Assembly (NCBI GenBank): GCA_016210985.1
Contig: JACQTD010000274.1
Coordinates: 1 to 34,215, forward strand
Source of the DNA: Acidobacteriota bacterium
Lineage (GTDB): Bacteria; Acidobacteriota; Blastocatellia; HR10; JACQTD01
DNA length: 34,215 nucleotides
Direction: 5' to 3'
A program made the position numbers and the translations under genes. Below, one piece after another: positions 1 to 7,895 of this stretch. The notes beneath the pieces are model-generated. The model did no database searches and was not told the origin of the DNA. It saw only the letters and a list, made by a program, of their open reading frames with translations. Position 1 is the first letter of the stretch; each line of letters opens with the position of its first letter.

Positions 1-119
1 CACCACTTCGCGCTCGGGGGTCACGCTGCGGCAGAGCCGGCCGGGGTATCTGGCGCCTTAGCCGTACGTTGAGCGGGGTGGAGTGGGAGGCCGTCACGGG
101 GAAGGGCTGGAGCGGCCGG

Positions 120-305
120 TCACCATTCGTCTTCTTCCTCTTCTTCCTCCTCCTCCTCTTCGGGTACCACCTCCAATTCGAGAGGATCGGTGTCAGTCAC
201 TTCCAGCCGCGCGCCGCAGTCGTCGCAGGTGACGAATTCGCCGATCTCCGTATCGGAGGAGACTTCGACTTCGGCATCGCAGTCCGGACAAATTCCTGTG
301 TTCAT
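120..305 (-). CDS. LysW-like amino-group carrier mini-protein with poly-Glu tail
   Basis: Predicted 61-residue zinc-ribbon protein of the LysW family. In lysine and arginine biosynthesis such proteins carry the amino-acid intermediate on a C-terminal glutamate. Two CxxC knuckles are visible (CPDC at residues 6-9, CDDC at 27-30), followed by the family-typical LEV...DPLELE stretch. The tail is a run of ten Glu and then D-E-W-stop; the usual C-terminal EDWGE is absent, so the residue that normally accepts substrate is missing. The ATG at 305 has GGAGG eight bases upstream, better than in-frame starts further up. The secreted-protein gene lies 60 bases upstream on the same strand. No lysX/argX ligase or other AAA-pathway gene is adjacent, although two ATP-grasp genes occur at 17-20 kb. 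Family assignment is fairly sure; carrier function is doubtful. Confidence 0.75.
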   Translation of the reverse strand: MNTGICPDCDAEVEVSSDTEIGEFVTCDDCGARLEVTDTDPLELEVVPEEEEEEEEEEDEW

Positions 306-365
306 AAAGCTGGCCTCCGTATTGCCCGTCGATGTAGTGATCTGAAACATAACAACAATCAATTT

Positions 366-1100
366 TCATGGCAATGTCGAATCCAGAGCCGTCCACCGCC
401 GTCGGGCCGCTTCGCGAATCGCCGGGTCCGGATGCTCCCGCATCAGCGTGCGGTAGGCATCGCCATCATATAGATACCGCTCTGTCTGCGGTTCGAATCG
501 AAACCGGATTCCCAGTCGGTTGAATCGATCGAGCGATTCGAAGTTCAGAAAAATGGACTCCGGAGGGCGGTGCTCAACCCCGGGGCGGGTCGCGATCTTT
601 CGCGCGTGCGCCGCCTGAGTCAGGGTTTCAGCCGCCTTCTCGGCTTCGTGGCCCATCAACATCAAGGCCTCGACCCAAGCCGGTGTAGGGCGGAAATGAC
701 GCCTCATCAGGTAGCAGAGTTCCAGGCGGGCGAAGTCTTTCGAGGCCTTGATCCGTTCGAGCAGCCTGATTTCGTCACCCGGCCAAGCCGGCGCCACCAG
801 GGCACCGGCGTCAATCCAACCGCGGGTTCGGCGCGTGGTGGCGACCCGAAAATACAAGGTGCCGGTGGAATCCCGTTTGCGACCCACGATCGCCGCCAGC
901 CGTCCTGTCCGTAGCCGTTCGATAATGGCCCCGTCGGCGCCTGGAGTGCGCCGCAATGCGGAGAAGTGCTCGTTGAAGACGTAAGCCGCCACGGCACGAA
1001 AGCCGGTGCGAGTTCGGATACGCGAACCCTTCGGGGTCGGCATGGGCTGACCCTGAGCGATCACAAGTACCATCGCGACCAGCATCGCATTCGATGCCAT
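366..1100 (-). CDS. Secreted protein with SH3-like segment, unknown function
   Basis: Predicted 244-residue exported protein that I do not recognise. It begins with a short charged start and a hydrophobic stretch (about residues 4-17, ending near AQGQP) that looks like a signal peptide. Residues of about 60-105 alternate small and aromatic residues, with a central GTLYFRVATT...GWIDAGAL pattern typical of bacterial SH3 (SH3b) modules that bind cell wall. The rest is helical and basic, with no visible catalytic motif. The ATG at 1100 was chosen over a GTG two codons earlier because GGAGG sits five bases before it. It ends 60 bases before the LysW-like gene on the same strand, so the two may be cotranscribed. 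Confidence 0.7.
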   Translation of the reverse strand: MASNAMLVAMVLVIAQGQPMPTPKGSRIRTRTGFRAVAAYVFNEHFSALRRTPGADGAIIERLRTGRLAAIVGRKRDSTGTLYFRVATTRRTRGWIDAGALVAPAWPGDEIRLLERIKASKDFARLELCYLMRRHFRPTPAWVEALMLMGHEAEKAAETLTQAAHARKIATRPGVEHRPPESIFLNFESLDRFNRLGIRFRFEPQTERYLYDGDAYRTLMREHPDPAIREAARRRWTALDSTLP

Positions 1101-1183
1101 GACCACCTCCGGATGAATCGGATTAGGGTGCTCCGGTCGATCCCTCGTGATCAGCCGGAAAGTCTAGCTTACCCGATGGCCGG

Positions 1184-1768
1184 CTAATCAACCAAGAGGT
1201 CCTGAATCAGGGATTGCCGCGTTGGACCGTTCAGGTCGGTTTCGGCCGAGTAGTGCTGGTGTCCTACGTGGAGCCGGACGCTGCGGGACGGGTCGGTGAA
1301 GACCCCGACTTGTTCCGGCGTGAGCGGAAACTTCAAGTAATGGACGGTGCTGGTCTTCTCCTCCATACTCCGGCCTGCTTCCGCCACCGCGCCCGCGCGG
1401 TCGCCGCCGGGAAAAACCAGCGACACATGATACTCGATGTCGACCAGCTTCGGCAGCCACTCCCGCAACTGGTCTTCGTCGTCGATCTCGATGAAGAGGG
1501 TCGCGCTCAATTCATGTAAGCCCGGTATCAGCGCGTTGTAAATCTCTATTTCATGGCGGATCTTCGACTCCTCCACGATGCGCTCGGTTCGCATCATCTC
1601 CTGCACCTGAAAAAGCACCGTGTCCCGATTCTCAAAAACCAGCGTGATGAAGGGCCCTAGTTCCACGCGCCGTTGTTTCTTCAGCGCGATGACCCGACGC
1701 CTTAGATCCTCGCGGATCTTTTCGTACTCGGCGATATTCTTGAGATCTTCCAGTTCCAGCGGTCTCAT
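1184..1768 (-). CDS. DUF3501 family protein
   Basis: Predicted 194-residue cytoplasmic protein of the DUF3501 family. No biochemical role is established. Family members typically sit beside rubrerythrin and a GlpC-like Fe-S oxidoreductase, as here. The N-terminus (MRPLELEDLKNIAEYEKIR), the LGPFITLVFENRDTVLFQVQEM block and the following RTERI..E..I..EIE.YN.LIP stretch are the conserved part. The open frame extends upstream inside the Fe-S oxidoreductase gene, but the ATG at 1768 has GGAGG at ideal spacing and lies 22 bases after that gene's stop, so it is taken as the start. It is the last gene of the putative peroxide-response operon. An accessory role to the Fe-S oxidoreductase is inference from context. 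Confidence 0.85.
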   Translation of the reverse strand: MRPLELEDLKNIAEYEKIREDLRRRVIALKKQRRVELGPFITLVFENRDTVLFQVQEMMRTERIVEESKIRHEIEIYNALIPGLHELSATLFIEIDDEDQLREWLPKLVDIEYHVSLVFPGGDRAGAVAEAGRSMEEKTSTVHYLKFPLTPEQVGVFTDPSRSVRLHVGHQHYSAETDLNGPTRQSLIQDLLVD

Positions 1769-1790
1769 CGTCCCTCCGGCGGAAGCATCG

Positions 1791-3053
1791 CTACAGGCCG
1801 TAGGCTCGCGCGAGAATCTGTATCGGGTGAAGCGGTTGCGCCGATCCCATTCCTTGCGCGATCTGAAGGCCGGCGAGGGGGCAATCCGAAGCCACGATCT
1901 CCGCGGAGCTCCGCTCAATCGATTTGAAAAGCTTGTCGGCCGTCTTGAGCGAGATCTGATAGAACTCGGTCTTGGCCCCCCACGAGCCATCGAATGCCGA
2001 GCATCGTTCGATGACCTCCACCTGGGTTCCAGGTATCAATTTCAATAAGTCCCTGGATTTGAATCCCATGTTCTGCGCTCGTAGGTGACACGGTATCTGA
2101 TACGCCACCCGTCCACCGGGTTGGACAAACCGGGTGTCGAGCTTCCCCCGCTCGTGAAGTTTCATCAGGTATTCGCAGATGTCATAGGCGTGGGACGACA
2201 CCAGTTTGGCGTCGGCGTCATCGACCAGGTCCGGATATTCCTTCTTGAGCATGAGGCTGCAAGTGGGGCCGGGGATGACGATCTCATGGCCCGCACGCAC
2301 GAGATCGGCCAGCTTCCTGACGTTGAAGCGCGCGTGGGCCACCGCCGAATCAAGATCACCGGCATCTAGGAACGGCATCCCGCAGCACCGTTGCTCCGGC
2401 ACCACGACCTCCAAACCGTTGCGTTCGAGCACGGCGACCGAGGCCTTGCCGATGTCGGGATAGTTGTAATCGACGGAGCAGGTCGGAAAAAGAGCAACCT
2501 TTCCCAGCCTGGCATTCGAAGTACCCGAAGCCGGCGTCCGACTTCTGAACCACCGGCTGAAACCGATACGGGCATAGGGCGGCAAGCGGCGGTCCCGGTG
2601 GATTCCCAAAAACCAGTCGAGCAGCACCCGGCTTGGACGATTCGCCATCGCCCAGTTGATCGGGGTGGCGAGTCGCGTGCCGATCCAACCCAGAAGATCG
2701 GTCCGCGAGAACAGCCACTCGCGCAAGCGGATTCCCTCTGTCCGCGCCTTGACCATCTTGCCGCGCAGCATCAGCTTTGGAAAATCGATGTCCCAACGAT
2801 GCGGCGGTGTATACGGGCAATGGTTGTAACAGAGCTTGCATTCGTAGCAGAGGTCCACCACCCGCCGGACATCCCGCGGCGTGAGGTGGCTGACCTCATC
2901 TCCCTTCGAATCAATCGTGTTGAAGAGGTCGATGAAGGACGGACAGAGATTGAAACAGCGCCGGCAACCATGACAGATATCGAAGACCCGCATCACCTCC
3001 GGTTGGAGGGCCTGCGGGTCCCAGAACTCGGCAGATTTGGGGTCGAAGGGCAA
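1791..3053 (-). CDS. GlpC/heterodisulfide-reductase-like Fe-S oxidoreductase
   Basis: Predicted 420-residue electron-transfer protein. The N-terminal third has two ferredoxin-type 4Fe-4S motifs (CHGCRRCFNLCP and CYECKLCYNHCP). The C-terminal part has two CCG-type domains as in GlpC and HdrB: one with PTCSVDYNYP and CCGMPF, the second with CHLRAQNMG and a modified C-S-A-F-D-G-S-W-G in place of the canonical CCG. That variant is usual for the rubrerythrin-linked branch, to my recollection. The frame is open 92 codons further upstream, but that part has no conserved motif and runs through a GC-rich hairpin. TTG at 3053, preceded by GGGGGAG at six bases, gives a normal family length. Its neighbours suggest it passes electrons to or from rubrerythrin; partner and direction are inferred. 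Confidence 0.85.
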   Translation of the reverse strand: MPFDPKSAEFWDPQALQPEVMRVFDICHGCRRCFNLCPSFIDLFNTIDSKGDEVSHLTPRDVRRVVDLCYECKLCYNHCPYTPPHRWDIDFPKLMLRGKMVKARTEGIRLREWLFSRTDLLGWIGTRLATPINWAMANRPSRVLLDWFLGIHRDRRLPPYARIGFSRWFRSRTPASGTSNARLGKVALFPTCSVDYNYPDIGKASVAVLERNGLEVVVPEQRCCGMPFLDAGDLDSAVAHARFNVRKLADLVRAGHEIVIPGPTCSLMLKKEYPDLVDDADAKLVSSHAYDICEYLMKLHERGKLDTRFVQPGGRVAYQIPCHLRAQNMGFKSRDLLKLIPGTQVEVIERCSAFDGSWGAKTEFYQISLKTADKLFKSIERSSAEIVASDCPLAGLQIAQGMGSAQPLHPIQILARAYGL

Positions 3054-3077
3054 GACAGACTCCCCCTGAGTTTCCGC

Positions 3078-3106
3078 ACCCGCCCGCGCCCATGACGCGG
3101 GCGGGT
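3078..3106 (-). other. Perfect 11-bp GC-rich hairpin between rubrerythrin and Fe-S oxidoreductase genes
   Basis: ACCCGCCCGCG at 3078-3088 and its exact reverse complement CGCGGGCGGGT at 3096-3106 enclose a seven-base loop. The hairpin lies in the intergenic space of the minus-strand operon, 25 bases before the TTG start of the Fe-S oxidoreductase. No T-run follows on the minus strand, so it is not a classical intrinsic terminator. It could set differential expression by stabilising the upstream rubrerythrin message, or act as a protein site. Confidence 0.6.
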
Positions 3107-3147
3107 CGATGTCGGGGTAAGATGCGGCGCACGGGCGCCGATGACGG

Positions 3148-3597
3148 TCAAGCGAGCGTGTCGGCGGGCTCCTTTCCGGTGATCTGCGTTCTTCCCTTGG
3201 TGAACCTCGCAGCGTGCGATTTTTCGGCGCGCGCCAGCGTTTCGAACCATTCCGAGAGCTCCTCCAGCCCCTCTTCCCGCGCGGTACGCGCGAAGCCGGG
3301 ATACATCTGAGTATATTCGTAAGTTTCACCTTCGATCGCCGAGGCGAGGTTCTTCTCCGTCGAACCGATGGGCACGCCGGTGACCGGGTCGCCGACTTCC
3401 TTGAGAAAGTCGAGATGACCGAACGCGTGGCCGGTTTCAGCCTCGGACGTATCGCGGAAGAGTCCGCCGATTTCCGGATAACCCTCGATATCTGCGATCC
3501 TGGCGAAATAGAGATACCGGCGATTGGCCTGCGATTCGCCGGCGAAGGCTTCCTTCAGATTGGCCAGGCTCTTACTGCCGGCCAGTGCTTTTGTCAT
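3148..3597 (-). CDS. Rubrerythrin without rubredoxin domain
   Basis: Predicted 149-residue ferritin-like di-iron protein that reduces hydrogen peroxide in the cytoplasm. Di-iron ligand positions are visible: E21 (ESQANRRY), E54 and H57 (EAETGHAFGH), E91/E94 (EGETYEY), E125 and H128 (EKSHAARF). There is no C-terminal CxxC rubredoxin module, so electrons must come from another protein. The Fe-S oxidoreductase encoded next is the obvious candidate, though this is inference. The ATG at 3597 has AGGAGG seven bases upstream. It lies 61 bases after the Fur-family regulator on the same strand, consistent with control by that regulator. Confidence 0.93.
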   Translation of the reverse strand: MTKALAGSKSLANLKEAFAGESQANRRYLYFARIADIEGYPEIGGLFRDTSEAETGHAFGHLDFLKEVGDPVTGVPIGSTEKNLASAIEGETYEYTQMYPGFARTAREEGLEELSEWFETLARAEKSHAARFTKGRTQITGKEPADTLA

Positions 3598-3658
3598 GAT
3601 GACCTCCTGGATGTGCGTTCATAGGATAAATTGAGCCCATTAGCCATGTCCCCGTTCG

Positions 3659-4129
3659 TCAGGTAGGGCGGACGGATCGACCCGCGGGGTGCTTGCAGCG
3701 ACGGCAGAGTCCGTTAACCTGGACCAGCTGAGCGAGCACCTTGAAACCGCGGCGCTGATGTACGCCGGTGGGCAACCGGTCGAGCGCGCGGTCGGTAAAA
3801 TCCTCGACCCGGCCGCACTGGATACAGACCCGATGATGATGTCGCTCCTGGTTGGCGTCATAGCGGGCGGCCTGATGGAGAAAGCTGAACCTGGAAATCA
3901 GCCCCTCCCGCTCCAGCGTCTCCAGCGTCTTGTAAACCGTAGCCAGCGAGATGGTGGGATAACGCACGTGAATCGCCCGATAGAGCCCCTCCGCGGTCGG
4001 GTGGGCATCGGTTCGGGCCAGGGCGCCGTAAATCGCCAGCCGCTGCGGGGTCACCGCCAGCTTCCGCAGCCGGCATTGTCCGACAAAATGCGTCATGCGT
4101 GTTTCCAAGGCTATGTCTTGTTTGAGCAT
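3659..4129 (-). CDS. Fur-family transcriptional regulator, PerR-like
   Basis: Predicted 156-residue metal-dependent repressor. The N-terminal winged helix is recognisable (LAVTPQRLAIYGAL, then PTISLATVYKTLETLEREGLI). The dimerisation part has the histidine-rich metal site HHHRVCIQCG and a second CRRC pair, so a structural zinc bound by four cysteines is likely. The order regulator, rubrerythrin, Fe-S oxidoreductase, DUF3501 favours a PerR-type peroxide sensor over an iron-uptake Fur; this is contextual. The first ATG (4129) is only two bases after an AAGG. An internal ATG at 4096 has a better-spaced GGA and would give 145 residues, so the start is uncertain. Confidence 0.88.
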   Translation of the reverse strand: MLKQDIALETRMTHFVGQCRLRKLAVTPQRLAIYGALARTDAHPTAEGLYRAIHVRYPTISLATVYKTLETLEREGLISRFSFLHQAARYDANQERHHHRVCIQCGRVEDFTDRALDRLPTGVHQRRGFKVLAQLVQVNGLCRRCKHPAGRSVRPT

Positions 4130-4159
4130 CCTTATTACCCAGGAATTATTCGCATGTAG

Positions 4160-4188
4160 TTTCTATCATCACCGCTCGTCGGCGTCAA
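4160..4188 (-). promoter_or_regulatory. Sigma-70-type promoter of the perR-rbr operon
   Basis: On the minus strand TTGACG (4183-4188) and TAGAAA (4160-4165) are separated by exactly 17 bases. Expected transcription start is near 4153. A small palindrome GAATTATTC (4143-4151) covers that point and could be an operator half for the Fur-type regulator (autoregulation), but it is shorter than a standard Fur or Per box. Confidence 0.55.
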
Positions 4189-4206
4189 GTGAACCGCCGT
4201 CGGGAT

Positions 4207-5007
4207 CTACTTCGAATTGTCCTCGCGCAAGAGGCGTCCGTTGAGCGGCTGAACCGGCCGGTTGTTGGCGCCCATGATGGCTCTCAACTTCTCCAGTTGC
4301 GCAGCGGAGATCTCGATCGGCGTCCTGAGCACGATCCATTTCACCTCTTCATTGCAAGGGGGAGTTGTCAGGGAACCGGTGTAGAGATAGTAGAGCCGCT
4401 CCGCCGGCAGTAGATCATTGGCATCGAACTTGATGTCTTCATAACGCTGCTCCGGTCCCGGCTTTTCCGGCAGTTTTTCCCAAAGCGGGGCGAGTTTCGC
4501 ATTCTCTTTTCCGACCTTCACCAGAACGCCCAGCACCGCGGTCTTCCCCTCGCGGGACTGATGCACCATGTGGATCTCCATCGGAAACGACTTGCCGTCT
4601 ACCCGGTGTTCACTCGGCGTGTGGAAATGGAACCTCCTGAACTGGTAGCTGCTGATATCGACATCCATCGATCCGACGGCGTCGTAGTACGTTTCCACCG
4701 TATGGCCATTGTTGACGATCCGGAGCGGGGACGGCCGGTAGTAGAGTATGAGATTGGGCAGGTCCCACGAACTTGCGCCGGTGATGTCGATGGGGGATTG
4801 TCTCCTCCCCTTGGCACAGGGTGTGAATTCCGGGCTGAGGGAACCCCAGTAATCCGGGCCGGTTTTGCCCGAATACCCCCAGGGCGACCCCTCTTCTTGC
4901 GGGGTCGCATCCTTCTTCTTTGAGTGATCTTGTGGGTAACCGCTGACGCCACCGTACAGCAGCATGAGCGCCAGCGCGGATAGAAAGAATCTCTTCCCGT
5001 AGAACAT
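4207..5007 (-). CDS. Exported alpha-class carbonic anhydrase
   Basis: Predicted 266-residue zinc enzyme converting CO2 and water to bicarbonate, probably in the periplasm. A signal peptide covers about residues 1-24 (basic MFYGKR, hydrophobic core, small residues). Zinc ligands are H127 and H129 in RFHFHTPSEH and H146 in EIHMVHQ, matching His94/96/119 of human CA II. The substrate-pocket motif SLTTPPCNEEVKWIV and the QSPIDI motif are also present. The ATG at 5007 follows a strong GGGGGG purine run; an in-frame start seven codons earlier is less likely. It is convergent with nothing and separated from its neighbours, so it is probably monocistronic. No lipobox cysteine is visible. Confidence 0.93.
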   Translation of the reverse strand: MFYGKRFFLSALALMLLYGGVSGYPQDHSKKKDATPQEEGSPWGYSGKTGPDYWGSLSPEFTPCAKGRRQSPIDITGASSWDLPNLILYYRPSPLRIVNNGHTVETYYDAVGSMDVDISSYQFRRFHFHTPSEHRVDGKSFPMEIHMVHQSREGKTAVLGVLVKVGKENAKLAPLWEKLPEKPGPEQRYEDIKFDANDLLPAERLYYLYTGSLTTPPCNEEVKWIVLRTPIEISAAQLEKLRAIMGANNRPVQPLNGRLLREDNSK

Positions 5008-5176
5008 TTCCCCCCCTGCAACAGACAAGATATGAGTGATTCGTCGTCACGCGCCGGCAGCGGCGCTTCAGTCCGTCTCCAACGTGCGGCATGCCAGCGC
5101 CCGCCGGCGGCTACTCAACAATCTCCTTCCTGGTACTCTCAACAAAAGCTCCCAACCGTCTTGATGCGTCCAATCA

Positions 5177-5734
5177 TCAGGCGCCACCAAGTCGCAGCTT
5201 TCTCCCCAAGCGGGACAGGGACTCGTCTTCCATACCCGCCAGCGCTTCGAAGTCCACCCATCGGAAGCCGTGGGCCTGCGAGTCGAAGCCGTCCACGAGT
5301 CGGAACAGGAAGCGCAGGTCGTAGTGAAAATGCGCCCCGGTCGTCTCCCGGGCGGCGATCAGGTGCACGTCCACGTCGAATACCTTATCCTTCACCAGGT
5401 TCAACGCCGGCTCGGGGATTCCGGTTTCTTCAACCAACTCTCGGAGCGCAGTGGTTTGCGGGCTCACGTCCACGGCTTCCGTGTGGCCGCCCGGCTGCAA
5501 CCACCGCCGCAGCTTCTCATGCCAGAGCAGCAGAGCCCGTTCGCGATCCTTGTCCAGCAGTATGGCCGATCCCGTCACATGTCCTTCGGGGGTCTCCCGC
5601 GAGAACGGTCTCGAGCAGCGATCGAGAAACTGTATGAGCGCCCGGAGGTGAGCCGCTTCCGTAGCGTCGAAGGGCTCATAGTCCGCCAGTCCTTCGACGA
5701 GGAGGGACCGATACCCCTTGGAACCGTTCTCCAT
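5177..5734 (-). CDS. NUDIX hydrolase
   Basis: Predicted 185-residue NUDIX-fold pyrophosphohydrolase; the substrate cannot be read from the sequence. The Nudix box is at about residues 82-107: a PGGHTEAVD opening and the catalytic helix ALRELVEETGI. The spacing between the glycine pair and the REx2EE core is one residue longer than the textbook G-x5-E-x7-RE-U-x-EE-x-G-U pattern and the middle Glu is not conserved, as in several GGH-type subfamilies. It starts 21 bases after the radical SAM gene on the same strand, with no convincing ribosome site of its own, so it is probably read from the same transcript. A link to the radical SAM product is inference. Confidence 0.85.
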   Translation of the reverse strand: MENGSKGYRSLLVEGLADYEPFDATEAAHLRALIQFLDRCSRPFSRETPEGHVTGSAILLDKDRERALLLWHEKLRRWLQPGGHTEAVDVSPQTTALRELVEETGIPEPALNLVKDKVFDVDVHLIAARETTGAHFHYDLRFLFRLVDGFDSQAHGFRWVDFEALAGMEDESLSRLGRKLRLGGA

Positions 5735-5755
5735 GAGCAGGGGTCCGCAACCGGA

Positions 5756-7603
5756 CTAGGCCAGCGGGAGTCTCCTTGGAGCGGTATCCGGCCAAGGTCC
5801 CGGGGGAGCCGAGCCCGGAGGCGCCAGATGACCATCCGAAAGGTCCCCGTTGTCCTCGCGGATGAATGCGCGGTCCCTGGGTTTGAGCGAAGCGAGGAGT
5901 TCCTTGCGGCTCTTCACCTTCAGGGGCTGACCGGCATAAATCTTTTCCATCCGCTGCAAGTTCTTCTCGGAAAGGATTCCGGAGAACATGAGCAGCGGCC
6001 AGGTGAAATTCGGCCCATTGATGCGCCGTAGTTTGTAGAGCCAGAGTCCGATGGATCCGACGCGCCAGGCTGTCGGGCCCCACCAACTGTATTGGCCGGG
6101 ACGAAGATTCATCTTCCAGCACTTCATCATCAATTGCCATTGCAGCGGCGTAAGTTGCCGCGTCTGGGTGACGCCTCGCTCCTGTTCCATGCGCGTGTCA
6201 TGCAGCGGCGTGAAGATGGACGGAATGAGGAAGGCGAAGAGCTCGCGTTGCTCCATCTCGTAAATGAGATCGAGCGTGGCCATGACATCCTCGTCGGTCT
6301 CGCCCGGATTGCCGACGATCAACGTCATCGCCGGGAACCAGTTGTTCTCGTTCAGCACACGCAGGCCTTCGAGCACGACGCTCGGCCAGTCCTCGATGGA
6401 AAAGGGCACGCCTTTGCTCGGCATGATCTGCTTCGCCATGCGCACCGAACCGGTCTCCAACCCGACCAGGGGCGCGAGCGCCTTCTTCTCCGTGTGACGG
6501 CTCAGATACGGGAGGTGGATCGGGCTCTTGGGCAACAGCAGCTCTGACAATTTCCTGATGAGCAGCGGATCGACGACGGCGGGTGCGATCGTACAATGAC
6601 TGAGCACGTGCTGCTCGACCCCGGGCGTGTTTACAATATCGGTATAGAGGTCGAGCAAGGCCTCGCGATTGGGAAAGTAGAAGGGGGTGTTGGTGCGAAC
6701 CTGTCCCCAGATGAACATATCCTCGGTGGCCAGGGAGACCTGCTTGTTTCCCTGCCGCACATTCGCGCGGACCGCGTCCATGATCTTCTCTTTCGGAAGG
6801 TCAATCTGCGGATTCAGATCGGGAACGCAAAACCGGCAGCGCCGCCCGCAGCCGGTGGTCATCTCCACCACGCCGAAGGTCGTGCGCGCGTCCGGAAACA
6901 GAATCCCTTCCCGATCGAGCGGGTGCTTGACCTCGATCTGGCGCGGAAGCGGCTCCTGCCGGACCGCCTTGCGGAACAGCTCGAGAGTATCGACCGATTC
7001 ACTCCTCCCTTCGACGACGCAATCGACGTCGAGTTCGTCGAAGGTGTCGGTCTGTATAATCTGCCAGCCGCCGGAGCCTCCGACGATGACCTTGAAGTTA
7101 CGCCGGTGCGGGTTGGACTTGAGACTACCGAACAGCGCCCTGGCATAATGGGAATTGATCGGGAGCTTGGAGGAGCCGAACATCGAGGTGTAAACCCCGG
7201 CAGCGAAGGTAACCCCCAGCGGATTGTGGGTGGATACGGCAACCACCCTCGTGCGGGGGCCGACGAACCTCTCAAGGTCCTCCGGGAAACAGGCGACAAT
7301 ATCCGCTCTGGGGTATTCCCGTAACAGGGATTTCTCCACCAGCCTGACTCCGGCCGGCATATACCGGGCTGAGCCGTCCTCATTACGTTCCACTTCCCGC
7401 CACTTCGGGTATTTCCGGTTCAGTACACCCTCCATCCAAATCGGCAGCGAGGCCATGGCCATCTGGATGAAATAACCCGCGTGGTCAATCGACTCGGTGA
7501 GGGGAGCGGTAAGGACGATTAGTCTGCCGCCGTCGTCGGGACCGGTGAAGGAATCTCCGGAGGTGCTTGGTTTCATCTGCTCTCGTGTGTCGGCTTGGGT
7601 CAT
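5756..7603 (-). CDS. Radical SAM protein with N-terminal B12-binding-like domain
   Basis: Predicted 615-residue radical SAM enzyme. Residues of about 25-235 form an alpha/beta domain placed like the cobalamin-binding domain of B12 radical SAM enzymes, although a canonical DxHxxG is not visible. The 4Fe-4S site C252-x3-C256-x2-C259 lies in MTTGCGRRCRFC, and later TIM-barrel motifs (GLETGS, TLIVGNPGETDED) follow. The C-terminal 140 residues are rich in aromatic residues and end in a Pro-rich tail. Substrate unknown. Its ATG overlaps the stop of a 36-codon ORF (ATGA), which overlaps a 31-codon ORF, indicating translational coupling. The NUDIX gene follows. A second in-frame ATG ten codons in is an alternative start. 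Confidence 0.88.
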   Translation of the reverse strand: MTQADTREQMKPSTSGDSFTGPDDGGRLIVLTAPLTESIDHAGYFIQMAMASLPIWMEGVLNRKYPKWREVERNEDGSARYMPAGVRLVEKSLLREYPRADIVACFPEDLERFVGPRTRVVAVSTHNPLGVTFAAGVYTSMFGSSKLPINSHYARALFGSLKSNPHRRNFKVIVGGSGGWQIIQTDTFDELDVDCVVEGRSESVDTLELFRKAVRQEPLPRQIEVKHPLDREGILFPDARTTFGVVEMTTGCGRRCRFCVPDLNPQIDLPKEKIMDAVRANVRQGNKQVSLATEDMFIWGQVRTNTPFYFPNREALLDLYTDIVNTPGVEQHVLSHCTIAPAVVDPLLIRKLSELLLPKSPIHLPYLSRHTEKKALAPLVGLETGSVRMAKQIMPSKGVPFSIEDWPSVVLEGLRVLNENNWFPAMTLIVGNPGETDEDVMATLDLIYEMEQRELFAFLIPSIFTPLHDTRMEQERGVTQTRQLTPLQWQLMMKCWKMNLRPGQYSWWGPTAWRVGSIGLWLYKLRRINGPNFTWPLLMFSGILSEKNLQRMEKIYAGQPLKVKSRKELLASLKPRDRAFIREDNGDLSDGHLAPPGSAPPGPWPDTAPRRLPLA

Positions 7604-7710
7604 CCCAGTTCGGCCAGGAAGCGCTCATCATCGATTGACGCCAGTCTTCCGAGCATACGCCGCACGAGTCCGAGGAGTAGAACTCCAAAGGCGACGGGCC
7701 ATTCATTCAT
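7600..7710 (-). CDS. Small membrane-segment protein (36 aa) coupled to radical SAM gene
   Basis: Read directly from the minus strand: ATG at 7710, TGA at 7602-7600. The predicted peptide starts MNEWPVAFGVLLLGLVRRML and ends in an acidic-basic stretch (DDERFLAELG). Residues of about 5-17 could form one membrane helix or an amphipathic signal. Its stop overlaps the radical SAM start (ATGA) and its start lies inside the end of the preceding 31-codon ORF (ATGAATGA). An AAGG lies nine bases upstream. The tight overlaps argue for real translation; function unknown. Leader peptide, maturase substrate or membrane anchor are all possible. Confidence 0.5.
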   Translation of the reverse strand: MNEWPVAFGVLLLGLVRRMLGRLASIDDERFLAELG

Positions 7711-7798
7711 CGGGTTCGACCTTCAGGAATCCCTCGCGGTAAGGGGAAGCCGACACCCGGCCACGCCGGCGCGCTTCAGCGTAGATCCGGAAGGGCAT
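7703..7798 (-). CDS. Small basic protein (31 aa) at head of radical SAM cluster
   Basis: ATG at 7798 and TGA at 7705-7703, preceded by a strong GGAGG six to seven bases upstream. The peptide is Arg-rich in its first half (contains ARRRGR) and acidic at the end (KVEPDE), with two Tyr and no Cys. It overlaps the next 36-codon ORF by eight bases. Too short for family assignment. The ribosome site and overlap are the evidence; no homology can be claimed. Confidence 0.5.
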   Translation of the reverse strand: MPFRIYAEARRRGRVSASPYREGFLKVEPDE

Positions 7799-7895
7799 GT
7801 TTGACCTCCACTCCCCACAGAGACCAGCCGGCTCGAGTGCCCGCGATCCATAACGCACACCCTGCTCCGGCGGAGTGCCGGCGTACCTGCTCGAA

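Noticed and set aside
1-119. Open minus-strand frame at the left edge
   Set aside because: One frame is open without a start signal or recognisable motif; about 40 codons are too few to call a gene.
1769-1990. Longer N-terminus for DUF3501
   Set aside because: It would overlap 200 bases of the Fe-S oxidoreductase gene, is Arg/Ser-rich and has no ribosome site; ATG at 1768 has GGAGG.
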